This document shows positions 33,069 to 43,979 of a stretch of DNA of 64,000 nt, piece by piece; within the stretch, counting starts at the first letter, position 1; every line of letters starts with the position of its first letter. A program made the translations under genes and the position numbers. The notes under the pieces are model-generated. The model was not told the DNA's origin. It made no database searches and saw only the letters and a list, made by a program, of their open reading frames with translations. Source of the stretch: Amblyomma americanum (Eukaryota; Arthropoda; Arachnida; Ixodida; Ixodidae); NCBI RefSeq assembly GCF_052857255.1, contig NC_135506.1, positions 78,104,324 to 78,168,323 of the forward strand, written 5' to 3'.

Positions 33069-33333
33069 ACCCGTGTTCGAACCTGACCGTGGCAGCAGTG
33101 TTTCGATGGAGGCGAAACGCAAGAGGGCTCGTGTGCTGTGCAATGTCAGTGCACGCTAAAGACCCCCAGGTGGTCGAAGTTATTCCGGAGTCCTCCACTA
33201 ACTACCGCACCTTTTTCTTCTTTTCTTCTCTCAGTCCTTCCTTTATCCTTCTCTTACGGCGCTGTTCGGGTGACCGCCAAGATGTGAGACAGATACGGAG
33301 CAAATTCCTTTCCCCAAAAACCAATTATAGTTT
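33069..33333 (+). mobile_element. tRNA-derived SINE, head truncated, with target-site duplication
   Basis: Starts at the B box (CCCGTGTTCGAACCTGACC) and carries the full body and the CCAATTATAG end. It is flanked by the exact repeat ATTATCGCATG at 33058-33068 and 33334-33344. It is independent of the SINE that begins at 63960 in the duplicated unit, whose insertion site is about 30 bp away in homologous sequence. Confidence 0.92.
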
Positions 33334-33754
33334 ATTATCGCATGCGCAGCTTCCGCCTGTTCAAGCAAGAATAAATTTGAGGTGACATCAATGCCACATG
33401 GTAAATATCTGTCCCAACAAGCACAAATGAAATTTTTTCACAATGCTTGGGGCCGTTTAAGAAAATCGACAAGCAATTCATGAACTCACCGTAGTTACCG
33501 TCGCACAGAACCAGAGACAATCTGTCGTCGGGCCCAGCAGTCTGAACGGGAAAGGCTTCCGATTGAAATGGATGATGTCCATTCGGAGAATCGATGGTCA
33601 TGGCTGTGCAGGCGCTGCTAGCTGTTCGTTCTCTGATTGCGTTAGACGCACCACAGGATAAAACGGTAGTCGCCGAGATTGCAGTCCTTCATGCTGCGCC
33701 CATTTCAGAGAGCATGTTGATGGTGAGCGCCGTTGTCTTGGTCTTCATTGTCGT

Positions 33755-34108
33755 CGTTGCGGTAACTGATGCAGATTTGACGATGAAACTAATGCATATG
33801 TGAGCGTGAAATTTATGGAGATGCGTACATGAAACTTAGCTGAGATTGTGGTTGGCTTGTGCGTGTGTCTGGCGTTGCGGTAACTGATGCAGATTATACG
33901 ATGAAACTGATGCATATGTGAGCGTGAAATATATGGAGATGCGTACATGAAACTGTTAGCTGAGATTGTGGTTGGCGTGTGCGTGTTCCTGGTGTTGTAG
34001 TAACTGATGCAGATTTGAGCACGAAACTGATGCATATGTGACCGTGAAACTCATAGATATGTGTACATGAAACTGTTAGCTGAGATTGTGGCTGGCGTGT
34101 GTCGTGCG
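33755..34108. repeat. Three tandem copies of a unit of about 120 bp
   Basis: GTAACTGATGCAGATT recurs at about 33761, 33881 and 34001, and TGAGATTGTGG recurs at 33841, 33961 and 34081. Each unit contains GAAACTGATGCATATGTGA and ATACATGAAACT-type text. On the minus strand it stays open as a repeated HMHQF/ISAxF peptide, which I regard as a by-product of the period. Confidence 0.85.
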
Positions 34109-34109
34109 A

Positions 34110-34418
34110 TTAGGGGTCGGGGCTAAGCAGAGATGGTTTGGTGCATGGTACTAGTGAATGTTTCGTGATAGTGGTCGTCGTACTTGCGGCGGTTTTCATC
34201 GTGATATTGTGTGCGCCGTGGTGAACAAATGTTGCGGTGCTTGTCAGCGCTGGTAGCTGTGGTCGCTCTGGCCGATGATGCTTTGTGGACTGCGCTGCGG
34301 CACTTGGAAGTTTCAGCTGGCCTGCGGCGGCCACCGACAAGAAGAACTGAACATGTGTCGCCGATGCCCGCCAATGGAGCTCACACAAGATGACGAGAAC
34401 GGTTCTGATTAGAACCAT
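34110..34418 (-). CDS. Small secreted Thr-rich peptide candidate
   Basis: A 102-codon frame from the ATG at 34416-34418. The N-terminus MVLIRTVLVILCEL, then WRASA, looks like a signal peptide. The middle is Ala/Gln/Pro-rich, and the tail is rich in Thr and His (TSTATFVHHGAHNITMK, then ASTTTTITKH). The RTVLV core resembles RTALVLFFM at 38.7 kb and STLVLFLM at 47.6 kb. No known domain. Expression and splicing are unknown. Confidence 0.3.
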   Translation of the reverse strand: MVLIRTVLVILCELHWRASATHVQFFLSVAAAGQLKLPSAAAQSTKHHRPERPQLPALTSTATFVHHGAHNITMKTAASTTTTITKHSLVPCTKPSLLSPDP

Positions 34419-35217
34419 TGTCCACCCTTGAACGCGGCTATATGGATGTGGCATCGTCTGCAGGCGAACGGTGGCAGAGGGCAACACGAAAGCGGCAGGA
34501 GGCTCCGATGTCACCCCGGTTGAAGGCTAGGCTCCGTTTAGCGCGGTGAAACGACCTGGAATGAACAAGCGTCACAAGAAGTACATTATGAGTATTGTTT
34601 TCATTTTTAAAAAGAAATGCAAACAAAGAGAGGAAACAAAGCTTGCGTGCACCTTCTGGAAATACGGCCCATATCCAGCCTCATTTCTTTGCACCACTGT
34701 GCGAGCAGATTCGTTGCTCAGCAGAGCAGTATCTTGAATTTTGAGCCGGAGATCGCGCGCATACCATAATTACAACCGCGCGTGTGAAGCGTCCAAAGGT
34801 TGTCTTATTGTGAAACCTATATTAACACGTCTACTGCGGCTGTGATTTTCGGGGCCCTGCGCGTCGTGGCTGATCGGTGGGCCACCCTCAAATTTTCTTG
34901 GGTGTGACGTCACTCAGCAGTGAGCTGTCGGCGATCTTATTGTAACAGGCTAAAAATGGCAACCACTTCTTGACATGTGTGTTTTTATCAGGCTCTTTGA
35001 ACAATGTGAGCTCTCCCACGGCATCATAGCGGCATTCAGTATTCCCGCTGCACAGCAGGAGTACTCCACGTGACCGACCCGTGGCGCAGTGAGCGTGTAA
35101 ACAGTTCGGTCATCCGGAGCAACCGGCCGCTTCAGCGACCTAGGTGGGACACCTTGGTTACGTGACCACATGGCATCATCACAACCTGCTTCATACCCTT
35201 CATGAGCACCACCGCCG

Positions 35218-35315
35218 TCATGATCACGAGCCTGACTACGCCCACTCCAGGGCAAAGGCCTCTCCCATGTGTCTCCAATTAACCCTGTCCCGAGCTGAGG
35301 AACGACGGCAAGAAA
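35218..35315 (-). mobile_element. RTE-type LINE 3' end fragment
   Basis: GAGCCTGACTACGCCCACTC, then AGGGCAAAGGCCTCTCCCAT and AATTAACCCTGTCC is the same 3' end found at 6189-6405, in the same orientation. The microsatellite tail is eroded. Confidence 0.7.
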
Positions 35316-35397
35316 GTTTTGTGCAACTCGCTTAACAATGGCAAACTTGTTAGCGCGCCTGAGTCGCATTAATCTTAACCAGGTAAATTGGGGACAC

Positions 35398-35550
35398 TTT
35401 TTGTCTTCTACTGTCTAGTAAATTCTTTGATGAAAAAAATTGTTACGCTACTAATTTCCCGTTGATAAACTGCATATTAAAACAAAACGTAACATTCCCC
35501 TTGGCTTTCCTCGGCTTCAGAAACCGTTGGCTTCCTTCATGCGTGTGGGT
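35398..35550 (+). mobile_element. SINE body fragment, third family
   Basis: TTGTTACGCTACTAATTTCC, then CATTCCCCTTGGCTTTCCTC and CAGAAACCGTTGGCTTC is shared with the copy ending near 36010. The tRNA-like head is absent. Confidence 0.55.
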
Positions 35551-35799
35551 AAAAAGCACCTCAGTACCCTGACCTGGCTGCTAAATAGCTGGAGGAGGGC
35601 CTCTGTTGTGGAGGTCTTGATGCCTTATGAAGCATATCATAGTTTCGCGGAGCCTCCGCCTTCATTAAGCATTCGATCACGTTCCACGTGACACTTGCGG
35701 TATAACAGGATGTTCCTACGTCCGCCGTTATGGGTTGCTGGTCTTAATTCTTACGATTGGGTTACGTGCAACGTAAAAACCCTCGAAAGTAGAAGTCTG

Positions 35800-36010
35800 C
35801 GCGGCCGCCGTTTTAGCTCGGTTGGCAAAGCACCGCTCGCGACATGCGGAGGCCGCAGGTTCATTTCGAGCGTGGGTGTTTTTATTCTCTTTTCTAACCA
35901 GAAATTTTCCATGTAAGAAATCGCTACGCTACTAATTTTCTGTTGATCAACAACCTAAAAACAATAGAAACATTCTGTTTCGTCGGTTTCAGTGACTGTT
36001 CTCTTCTATT
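35800..36010 (+). mobile_element. tRNA-derived SINE, third family, with head
   Basis: The head GCGGCCGCCGTTTTAGCTCG, then GGTTGGCAAAGCACCGC (A box) and GGCCGCAGGTTCATTTC (degenerate B box) is followed by TCGCTACGCTACTAATTTTC and a body matching 35398-35550. Head and body both differ from the Ruka-like copies. Confidence 0.65.
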
Positions 36011-36193
36011 TATTGGCCGCTATTCTCATGGTGCGTTACCCCAGACAGGCGTCTTTAAGGCATTTCAATTTCTCTGGTGCGCTTGTTACTTACTGTCTGC
36101 ACATTTTACACCATCGGTAAAATGCAAGGGAACTCTCACGTTTTTCTTGTCCGGTTGTGTACCAGGTGGCTATGTAAGGTCATCACCGATGTC

Positions 36194-36925
36194 CTAGCTC
36201 AGCTCACGGCGTATTCTGTACCGTCGGCCCGTGTAATCGATGACGTCAGCTTCTTTCGGGAAGTAGGTAACTTCTCTCCAAAAGTTCATCGGGCACGACC
36301 ACTGGCGAAAGGAACCGTTTCGGCAAGCGGGACGACAGGATAGCGATGTTCGAAGGCACAGGAGACCCCGCAGCCAGGAGGAAGAAAGCCGATGGCTTGA
36401 GGCACGCGGCGTATGACCAGAAGAGACCCGGGACCAGTAGAAGGACGAAAGCCCGAACGCGGAAGCTACCGACGGAGCGCGGTTCAGGTGGCCTAACGAG
36501 CACAAGCCTGGGTTTTCGGTTCCGGTCGTTATGGTCATTCCTTGTTTCTTGCACTCTGTCTCTCGCGGCGGTTTTACCTGCACGTGTTCTTAAGGGCTGT
36601 AACGAGACCATGACCGTTATGGCTACTGAAATGCGTTGCTTTCTAGAAAGGTGATGTCGTGGTCGGGGCCACCGTGTTTGCAGTGCAGCTGCAGCTGCTC
36701 TTCTGTGATAATCGTTGATGTGGAAGTTGCGGTCGTTGTTGTATAGTAGCGACCGTAGCTATCGTAATTGCGCTGCTGGTGATAAGCACATTCGCAGTGG
36801 CAGGTATTCTGGACGTATTTGCGGTCGTCGCCATTGGTGTGCAGGACTTCGTATCTGCGGTTATGGTATTTGATGCTGATCATGAATTTCAGTGGCATAA
36901 GAGCAACTGGGATATAGAGCGCCAT
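36194..36925 (-). other. Possible diverged member of the Thr-rich family
   Basis: On the minus strand, 36643-36834 reads as Thr/Ala/Gln-rich, and the neighbouring frame at 36623-36925 contains YTTTTATSTSTIITEEQ. A hydrophobic stretch (AFVLLLVPGLFW) occurs at about 36500 but in a separate frame. It belongs with the family by composition only, since the conserved core is not clear. Confidence 0.2.
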
Positions 36926-37039
36926 GGTACATCTTTCGATGTACGCAAGCTGGAATCAAACGCCAATTTCCAATTCTCTGATCCACTCTTCAGATGGCAG
37001 GTAACAACCAAAAGACAGGTTGCAGAAAGATGGTTATAG

Positions 37040-38430
37040 CCAGTGTAAACCAGTCTAAACAAAAGATTACAGGCGAGGCGCTCAATGAAGATTTCATGGC
37101 AAAATCCAAAAAGAAAATCTGTCAAACAAACTTAAAAGGTGCAGCAAGGCGAGCAAAGCAGAGCAGGAAAGTCCCATTAAAAGAGGTCACTGAAAGAAGA
37201 ATGAGATAGGAAGCCGGCTCTTGTGCCCAAAAATTTTAGCGCTTATTGGTTGCTGGCAAGAAGGCGCAATTTACAAACGGGAGGAAGAAAAGGAAGACAC
37301 TGTAGAAGGTAGAAAACGAGAGTACAGAAGGAAAGAATGAGGATAAGGGTGAGCATAGAAGAACGGGTAGAGAAGAAATTACCGATTGACAAATAAGGTA
37401 GGAGAAAGAGAGGAGTGTGAAAAGCGGCAACAGTGGGCCTATGCCATGAGAAAAGACTAATCCTGCGCGCAGGGAAAAATGGTGAACCCGTGCCGAACAA
37501 AAGGGACAAAACCCCATGCCTGGGTAGCAGAGGCAGGGCAAAAGCCCACCAAAATTGGCCATTTGGTGCCCCCGTCTACGGCCGGCATGATAGCAAGAAG
37601 TCCTATGAGGGAAGAAACGGCCAATTGTGCACCCGGAAAGGATGGTGAACGGAGAAGCGCTGGGAAGAAGGCAGAGATGCGGACCCCAGTTGGGATTTAA
37701 AGGCAATGGGGAGGACCCGTGGACAATAAAGAACGGTTGGAGGGGATGAAAAGTGATAATGGACATCACTGATGTCCGCAAAGTATCAAGAAGGGAAAGA
37801 GAAGCGCAAGTGGTTGGTTTAAGAAAGAAAGGAAATGGCCATGCTCGGTACAGACTGTGTCAAGGGAACAGGTAGAAGGAACGTGCCGGTGATCTGCAAC
37901 CCGGTGATGTGCGACCCAGACTGGCATTTGACGATTATCTACGGGGTCTTACTTATCCCTGGTGAGAACAAGTACTTGGCTAAGGCATGAGAAACATCGG
38001 AAGAACCATCCGGAAGCCCTTCCAGCCCACATATTGTCCACTTTCCGCAACTTCCTGCAATTATTAAGGAACATATCAAGAGCAGTGAAGGAAAAATAAC
38101 TGCTTAAAAGAAGAGGATGACAACCGGGAAGGAGTCGGCAGAAAACGATTGAGTTGGCGATAGCTGCGATAGTTGACGCGGACCAATTTCGCCCAAAAGC
38201 AGCATAGTACAAAGCTGCTCCTAGTACTGATTGGATAACCGGAGGACAGCCGGCGCAATAGGGGATCGAACTCTGCAATTTTCGTATACTAGCCTAACAC
38301 TAAAACAGCAAGGCCACAGCTGTGATGTTGCAGTACTTCTCATTGATCAATTCGTTGTCGTGGTCGTCGAGGCCGTGTTGCTATCGGGCTTGTTGTATGT
38401 CAATGACTACCATTAGGATGGTCATGGTCG
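37040..38430. other. Purine-rich spacer
   Basis: The plus strand is strongly purine-rich from 37130 to 37780 (GGAAGAAAAGG-type text), which creates long but low-complexity Phe/Ser/Leu frames on the other strand. Nothing here looks coding. Confidence 0.45.
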
Positions 38431-38462
38431 CGCCAGTTACAAAGGAACTCTTATAGGTGTTT

Positions 38463-38729
38463 TCAGTTCTGATAGTTTCCGCACAGTAACCTTGTGTGCA
38501 CAATCCTCTTAGCAGGGGATGCTGTGGGGGCTTTGTAAGCACTATAGCTGGGGACATTTTGGGAGCAAAGGACAGCGTTTCTATATTCGAGGCTGCGCAT
38601 AGTGCGGGATGGCCACGACCGCCGGCATGAGACAACTAGTGCCCCAAACAAGGAATGCACGCCAAAGTGTGCAGACATGATTACAGTCGCCACCCTCATG
38701 AAGAACAGAACAAGTGCCGTTCTGACCAC
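38463..38729 (-). CDS. Small secreted-peptide candidate with LVLFFM core
   Basis: An 88-codon frame reading VVRTALVLFFMRVATVIMSA, then AHFGVHSLFGALVVSC. The N-terminal 20 residues resemble a signal peptide and match the cores at 34.4, 47.6 and 55.2 kb. There is no ATG at its start (GTG at 38729), so an upstream exon would have to supply the start. The downstream part has several Cys and is less Thr-rich than other members. No known domain. Confidence 0.25.
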   Translation of the reverse strand: MVRTALVLFFMRVATVIMSAHFGVHSLFGALVVSCRRSWPSRTMRSLEYRNAVLCSQNVPSYSAYKAPTASPAKRIVHTRLLCGNYQN

Positions 38730-39324
38730 ACTTCAGCCGTCGGAGCGGTGGTGTGTCGTGTGACGTCACGCAACGTGACCCGCTGCGGAGAGTCGCCGCA
38801 GCTGTGCGCGCTCGGAGCCTCGCCGCTGTAATACCACGAGATTAGCGGTGATTTCACAGCTGCTTCGCTGGCTCTGGTCGTTCAGTCTCGCCATGAACGC
38901 CAGTCCGAGCGCGTGAAGTCTTAACAGTTTTCGCTCGTATAACCAGGTTCAAACCATGCTTAAACCCGCCTAATTTTCTGTTATCTGGTTATCCCTGGTC
39001 AACCTTGGCAGGAGAGCATATTACCAACGAAATGGTCGACATCGCCGTAATAGTTTTTCGTGGTGGTGGTCGAGGTAGGACAGTTTTTCTGAACAGTGGT
39101 CCGTGTCGCGCTGGAAGCTGATCTCATGTTCGTTCCCCGCTGCCGCTGCAGTTGACGCACCGCTAGTGGCGACGGTTGGTGTGTATGAGTGATGGCTGAG
39201 GTGTTTCTTTTTGCTGAGCTAATGTTCGTGGTAGTTGTGCCTTTGTCGCCGTGGTTTTCGTAATGGTGGTTGGACAGATGGCCACTCTGTTGGGGTGTGC
39301 ATTCGTGGCTGTAGTGTGTGAGGG

Positions 39325-39455
39325 TTATGGTCTATGTGCAGGAATGGCTCTTCGTGTTTTGGGGTCTGTAGATGTCCACTGAATAACCAGCGCTGCCGGC
39401 ATGAGGAACAGCAGGAGCGTCGCCAGCAGACAAGTCTGCTGGGCTGAAATTTCCT
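39325..39455 (-). CDS. Exon-like block with LLLFLM core
   Basis: Preceded by a good 3' splice site (CTCCTGTTCCTCTTGGCAG) and open for 43 codons: EEISAQQTCLLATLLLFLMP, then AALVIQWTSTDPKTRRAIP, stop at 39325. It has a hydrophobic core and a short basic, Thr-containing tail, like the 40.2- and 53.7-kb copies. An upstream exon would be needed for the start codon. Confidence 0.3.
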
Positions 39456-40070
39456 CTGCCAAGAGGAACAGGAGAAATGATGTTCTTGACAAGGCATACA
39501 TGATGAGCTAGAGGAAAGCATCTGGAAGCTTTTCCTGCATTTAATGCGTATACGTCCAGTGTGGTTACGCTGTTTGAAAGATGTTTTCCGGGTTTTATGG
39601 GTACGTTTATGAGTTTTACAGGTAGGTGAGCAGACCATGTTTTGCCATGTTTCGTTTTCGATAGCGCTGGCGATGTCCCGGAAAACAGTCTGGAAAAACG
39701 AATCTTTAGAATAGAATAGAGTTTATAGAATATAGAGTAGTGGGCTTGCGTATAATAAGGCACATATGGCGCTGTGCGTTCGAATCTCATTATACGTGCA
39801 TTTTTTCTATATTCTCCAGCGGCCGAAGCTGTCGGCATTCATCCAGCGATCATGTTATCAGTAGCAAAACGCCATAGCCTTGGGAGTCACCGGGACTTCT
39901 TCTAAGTTTACTTTTCTACGTCGATGTGGTCGGTGTGGTTGCTGCTGCTGTGGCTGTAAAGTTCAATGTGGGTTGTGGCCTCGTCGCGTGCTTGCTCCTG
40001 TGGTATCGTAGTTTGTTCATTGTAGCCCCTGTTCAATTCCGGTTCACTTCAATGAGGCCATCGCACGTGT

Positions 40071-40238
40071 TCAACTGTTGAAATTAACGTGTTGGTGGTA
40101 TTCCTGCACTGAACGTACAGCGATTATGGTGGATGTACTTGTGTTGTGCGTGAGTTCTATGGCGGTTGGTGGCGCCACTAGCATAAGGAATGGCAGCATC
40201 GCCACCAGCAGGTAAAGCAGGCAGAGCTCAGTTGCCAT
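40071..40238 (-). CDS. Small secreted Thr-rich peptide candidate, cleanest copy
   Basis: A 55-codon frame from the ATG at 40236-40238: MATELCLLYLLVAMLPFLML is a convincing signal peptide, VAPPTA a plausible cleavage region, then ELTHNTSTSTIIAVRS as the mature tail. A CAG directly before the ATG could be a splice acceptor. It is homologous at the nucleotide level to the 39.4- and 53.7-kb cores. The predicted mature peptide would be under 35 residues with one NTS glycosylation site. Function unknown. Confidence 0.4.
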   Translation of the reverse strand: MATELCLLYLLVAMLPFLMLVAPPTAIELTHNTSTSTIIAVRSVQEYHQHVNFNS

Positions 40239-40739
40239 CTGTTGCTGCTCGACATGAAGAACAATAGCAGTGCCTGCTTGTACGCGGCCCACACGACTTT
40301 CCATGGCCGTCGAGTTGAAACGCTCGGGAAAGAGCTGCCGAGAGCAATTGCTCTACGGGTGGGTAGATGTCGCCACCATCCTTCTGGAGACAGAGGTGCA
40401 GATGCTCGCGGAGCCGCTGACGGGTAGGGACAGGCTGTGCTCAGCTGCGGCCACGTCACAGAAGCCTGCACGGGAAGAGCGCCGCTGCTTTGAGGCACTC
40501 AATGGGAAGTCAGAAAAGAAAAACTGCAAACAAAATGTTTTTTTTTCGGCGGGAAAAGTGTTGGGTGCTCACGCGAGGAACTGCTGTTCCCTTTCGGAGC
40601 ATGACCTACACTGTCGCGCTAAAATGAACAAAGCCGAGATTCCGAGGGAGCGGCCGGCGCGCGTGAATGCATTTTGTATATTGTCGCTGTATGAAGTATC
40701 TTGCATAGCCGTGTCCGTACTTTGAACGGTGTGAAGAGC

Positions 40740-41350
40740 TTATTTCATGGCCGATTACTCGCGGACCATTCTAAAAAAGAACAAGTGCTTCGGTACTGAG
40801 AGCAGAAATGAAAGAAAAAAAGAACCACTTATAACCACAAGCGCGGCTGCAAGCTGGTGACGACGAACCAATTGCCAACTTCATGTTTTGAAAGAACGCT
40901 CAGTTGTGACTGACTAGGTAAAATTATCCACTCCACTAACACAAAGATATGTTGCTTAGACCGTACATCAGCTTGATCAGCAGTAATGTGCTTCGCAATG
41001 AAAATAAGCGGCATGTTCATGTTTAGGAATAGAGGCTGAGCTCTATAGGCCCAAACGAAGAGCAGCGGTGTCGATCAAAATTTTACATGAATAGAGAGAG
41101 CGCACAGTACTGCATAAATGAAGATCTTATGCAAGTTCGATGCAGCGCCGTCGTGGATTCCCCACAACGTCGTCACTGTCTGACGACAGGCGCCTACCGC
41201 GGGCCCGATCAGAACGAAGTGAAAATGGCGACCGCCGTCTGTGACTAGCCATTGGCAGGTGGCAACCTGCCCAGCGTGGTACGAACGAACTTAGTCTACT
41301 ACCTATACGAATTTGGTAAAGTACCCTTAGTATGCTACCTCGAATAAAAC
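40740..41350. other. Intergenic, nothing recognised
   Basis: No domain-bearing frame or repeat identified. Confidence 0.4.
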
Positions 41351-41359
41351 TACCTGTCC

Positions 41360-41545
41360 AGCGTTAACCTCGTATACAACGAAATTTCGCACATTAAGCT
41401 CGGATATAACGAACTTGCGTTACAGCGTCTGGGCCCCAGATTTTACTCAGTGTGTTCACCTTGGATACAACAAACATAACTGTGTCGCTGTTTCGCTTAA
41501 GATATTACGAACTTTTGCCTCAACACCTGATATAACTTTTGCCTG
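41360..41545. repeat. Diverged tandem motif with ATAACGAA core
   Basis: CGTATACAACGAAATT, CGGATATAACGAACTT, TGGATACAACAAACAT, AAGATATTACGAACTT and TGATATAACTTTTGCC follow one another at spacings of about 30-60 bp. They resemble subterminal repeats of a DNA transposon, but no termini were found. Confidence 0.4.
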
Positions 41546-41747
41546 TTAACCTTTTCAAAAGACCCGCCGGGGTATTTTCCTAACTAATAGCTCTGGAGGA
41601 CCTTCTGTGCTGGATGATGTCCAGGACACTGCAACATTGCGGCAGCCGATAGGCCACCACAGGAACGGAACGAGCGTTCACGCATGGGAACGAGACAGGT
41701 AAAAACTGGCGTTTATTGTCAACAGAGGGTGGTTATACAGTAATCCA

Positions 41748-43096
41748 GGTGCCGGATTACGCAATTGTCAAAAATTCTGTCAAAAGTTATTGACAGTGAC
41801 GTCAAATGATGAAACGAAGAGACGTCTCCGCTTGACGCAACGAGGAATCAGCCAATTACAGCAGGGCAGCGCCCCGAGAGCATTTATTTGGACGGTGAGA
41901 GGCCGTCTGCAAAATTTTTGTAAAAAGATTTAAGAAATAGGCTGCAATCAAAATAACTAATATTTTATTTTGCCAAAACATAGTTGGAAAATATTAAGCA
42001 AAAGAAAAAGCGTTCGAAGTTGTGCTAATAAATTGGCTGGCGGGTAGCTTTTGCTGCCGCGGGGGTGCGCTGACGGCGGTAAAACGTCAAGTCGCTTTGC
42101 ACTAAAGCAGCCGATTCCACACCGTGTTATTGTTTTTTACGCGGCGTCTGGAATCAAGCTACTGTGCGGTTGACCGAAGTGTACAGAAAAATTTCAACGA
42201 CCGCAGTGATAGGTACGTGACTACCGAGCGAACTTGCAAGGAGCGCACGGAACGAAATCGACGAAGACAACTTGTTGAAGTCTGTGTCGTTCGGCTCTTT
42301 CGATCGATGACAAAATTGCCAAAAGGTGTGGTGTTGCAGTATGGGACGAGTGGTTGTGTTTCTTTTCCCTTGAAAAACAGAAGACGACCACGAAGTGCCG
42401 TTTGCTGGGAAAAATAAAGTGCTTTGCCAGAATAAGCGTGTCTTATTTATATGTAGCTGAGTGTCACAGAGGTGACGACGGCACCCACCCCGTCTGCGCA
42501 CTAACTTTACAAATTGCCTCCAACACCGGCTGTACGCATTTGCTCACCGTCGGTTGTGCGATGCCGATGTGCGCCTCGTTACCAACGGCAGCCTGAAAGC
42601 AGACAGTGGCAAATAACCGCAGTGCACACAGCACTTGCCGCCGCACCGACTGCGCGCTCGCACGCAATCATCCCGGTTCATCGGCGAGTTCGTCGCATAT
42701 CCACTCCACAGTCTGCTTCTCCAGTCGAAAAAGGCGTTGAAACAGCTCGTCCGGCAGGTCAAGCGCGTCTTCGTGCGCCCTCCTTCGCCGTTGCTCGCGC
42801 CAGCGCAGCCGCCTCAGTCGTATCGCCGCGTACACCGCCTCCATTTTCTCTCACAAACGCAACGGTCAAATTGACGGCCTCGAAACTGTCACAAAAAACT
42901 GTCAATTAGCGGCTGCATAATTAGGTGTGCAACGTCACCACTTCTGCCACACCAGTGACGTAATCTGCAGCCACCCATGACGCAAAAAAGCAAAATGGCC
43001 GCCGGCGACGACCGACCCATAGGGGTGAGGCTTATTGACACCATTTTGACAAGTTTTTGACAATTTTCCTTATTGACAGTTGCGTAATCAGGCCCC
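41748..43096 (-). mobile_element. PIF/Harbinger DNA transposon, internally deleted
   Basis: Terminal inverted repeats: GGTGCCGGATTACGCA at 41748-41763 and the reverse complement of GGGGCCTGATTACGCA at 43081-43096 (14 of 16 match). Both are followed inward by repeated TGTCAA motifs. The interior holds the N-terminal part of a Harbinger transposase on the minus strand. The element is about 1.35 kb, much shorter than autonomous members. The expected 3-bp TWA duplication is not evident, so the exact ends may be eroded. Confidence 0.75.
42464..42844 (-). pseudogene. Harbinger transposase N-terminal fragment (HARBI1-like)
   Basis: Starts MEAVYAAIRLRRLRWREQRR at 42844 and continues LPDELFQRLFRLEKQTVEWI, then CDELADEPG, followed by one TGA in the same frame. 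It resumes RASAQSVRRQVLCALRLFAT, then FQAAVGNEAHIGIAQPTVSK, before stopping at 42464. This order (LPDxxF-FRLxK-CDEL, then LCALRFFAT-SQPTVSRCV) is typical of the helix-turn-helix region of PIF/Harbinger transposases. The DDE catalytic domain is missing, so the protein could not transpose anything. A truncated DNA-binding remnant could in principle bind related ends. Confidence 0.8.
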
Positions 43097-43169
43097 GGGA
43101 GAGAGAACGGAAAGGGGAACAAGGCGAGGTAGAAAGAAAACTTCACGCTAGCGCAGTGTTTAGCCCGCA

Positions 43170-43935
43170 CTATGACACAGCTGCCGATACAACAGACACG
43201 CCGCTAATCAGAACATTTTGAACAGTCAGCATCATCAGCCGGATGATTGCCGCTGCAGAGACTACGACTGGGCACATCAGATGAGCTAACGTTTGAGGAA
43301 AATGGTTGTCCGTGCAAAGGGGGCAACGCGTCGCTGATTTCAAAGCTATGCTGCTATGACCAAAATGCCAGAAATTTCTGTATTGCAAAAGGTCGAGGTT
43401 GTAGCGGGCCGACGCAGCACACTATGGGCCGAACCTTAAGCTCAGATGTGCGCGAAAACCCTGCAAAAGCTGCAATTATGGGCTCTGCAGGCACACGAGA
43501 GCAATCAACATTTCTGATACAGCGGAATACTATTATAACGCCCCACCAGCGTCATAAAGGTCCTCAAGCATTTCCCAAGGAGAAGCCGATGGGTCCCTGC
43601 CGCGGATGATGCCTTTGGTACAAGAGAGTTGCTCAGGTATAAAATGTGTAACTGGAAAAGACTCGAAGCATGTGTGATGAACAACACGCACCGGCCATCC
43701 GAGGATCGGCACAGAATGAACCTCCTGCGAAAGGGCGCACCTCAGAAATTTCCAAGTGGCGGCTGACAGAAGCCTTCAGCTGCTCCGCTCCTGGATGATT
43801 TTAAGAGTTTTTCAGTTTTAAGGCTCTGTCTTTAGTAGGTAAAGACACCATTAGAACCATATTGACACCAATTTTTTTCGAAGGATACCAAGAGCAAGCT
43901 TTGGGCCGGCAGACTGCGAATCATGGTGCCGGACA
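43170..43935 (-). pseudogene. Decayed I-clade LINE ORF1
   Basis: On the minus strand, fragments in several frames align with ORF1 of copy B: the FIPEQLSCTKGIIRGRDPSA region (B: FIPVQLACSKGIIRG), LEDLYDAGG, LSLRFGP, then FWHFGHSSIALKSATRCPLC (B: CWRFGHSGKACKSATRCHVC). Many stops are present and the first knuckle Cys is lost. It is cut off on the left near the Harbinger element, and no ORF2 follows. It is an old relative of the array at 10.6-20.5 kb. Confidence 0.8.
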
Positions 43936-43979
43936 TCCACTCGTGGTCCGAGTGGACATCAGACTTGACTTCCGCCTAA

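Noticed and set aside
37236..37781. 181-codon minus-strand frame
   Set aside because: It is the complement of a strongly purine-rich stretch; the Phe/Ser/Leu-rich product is low complexity with no domain, and a long frame is expected from the composition.
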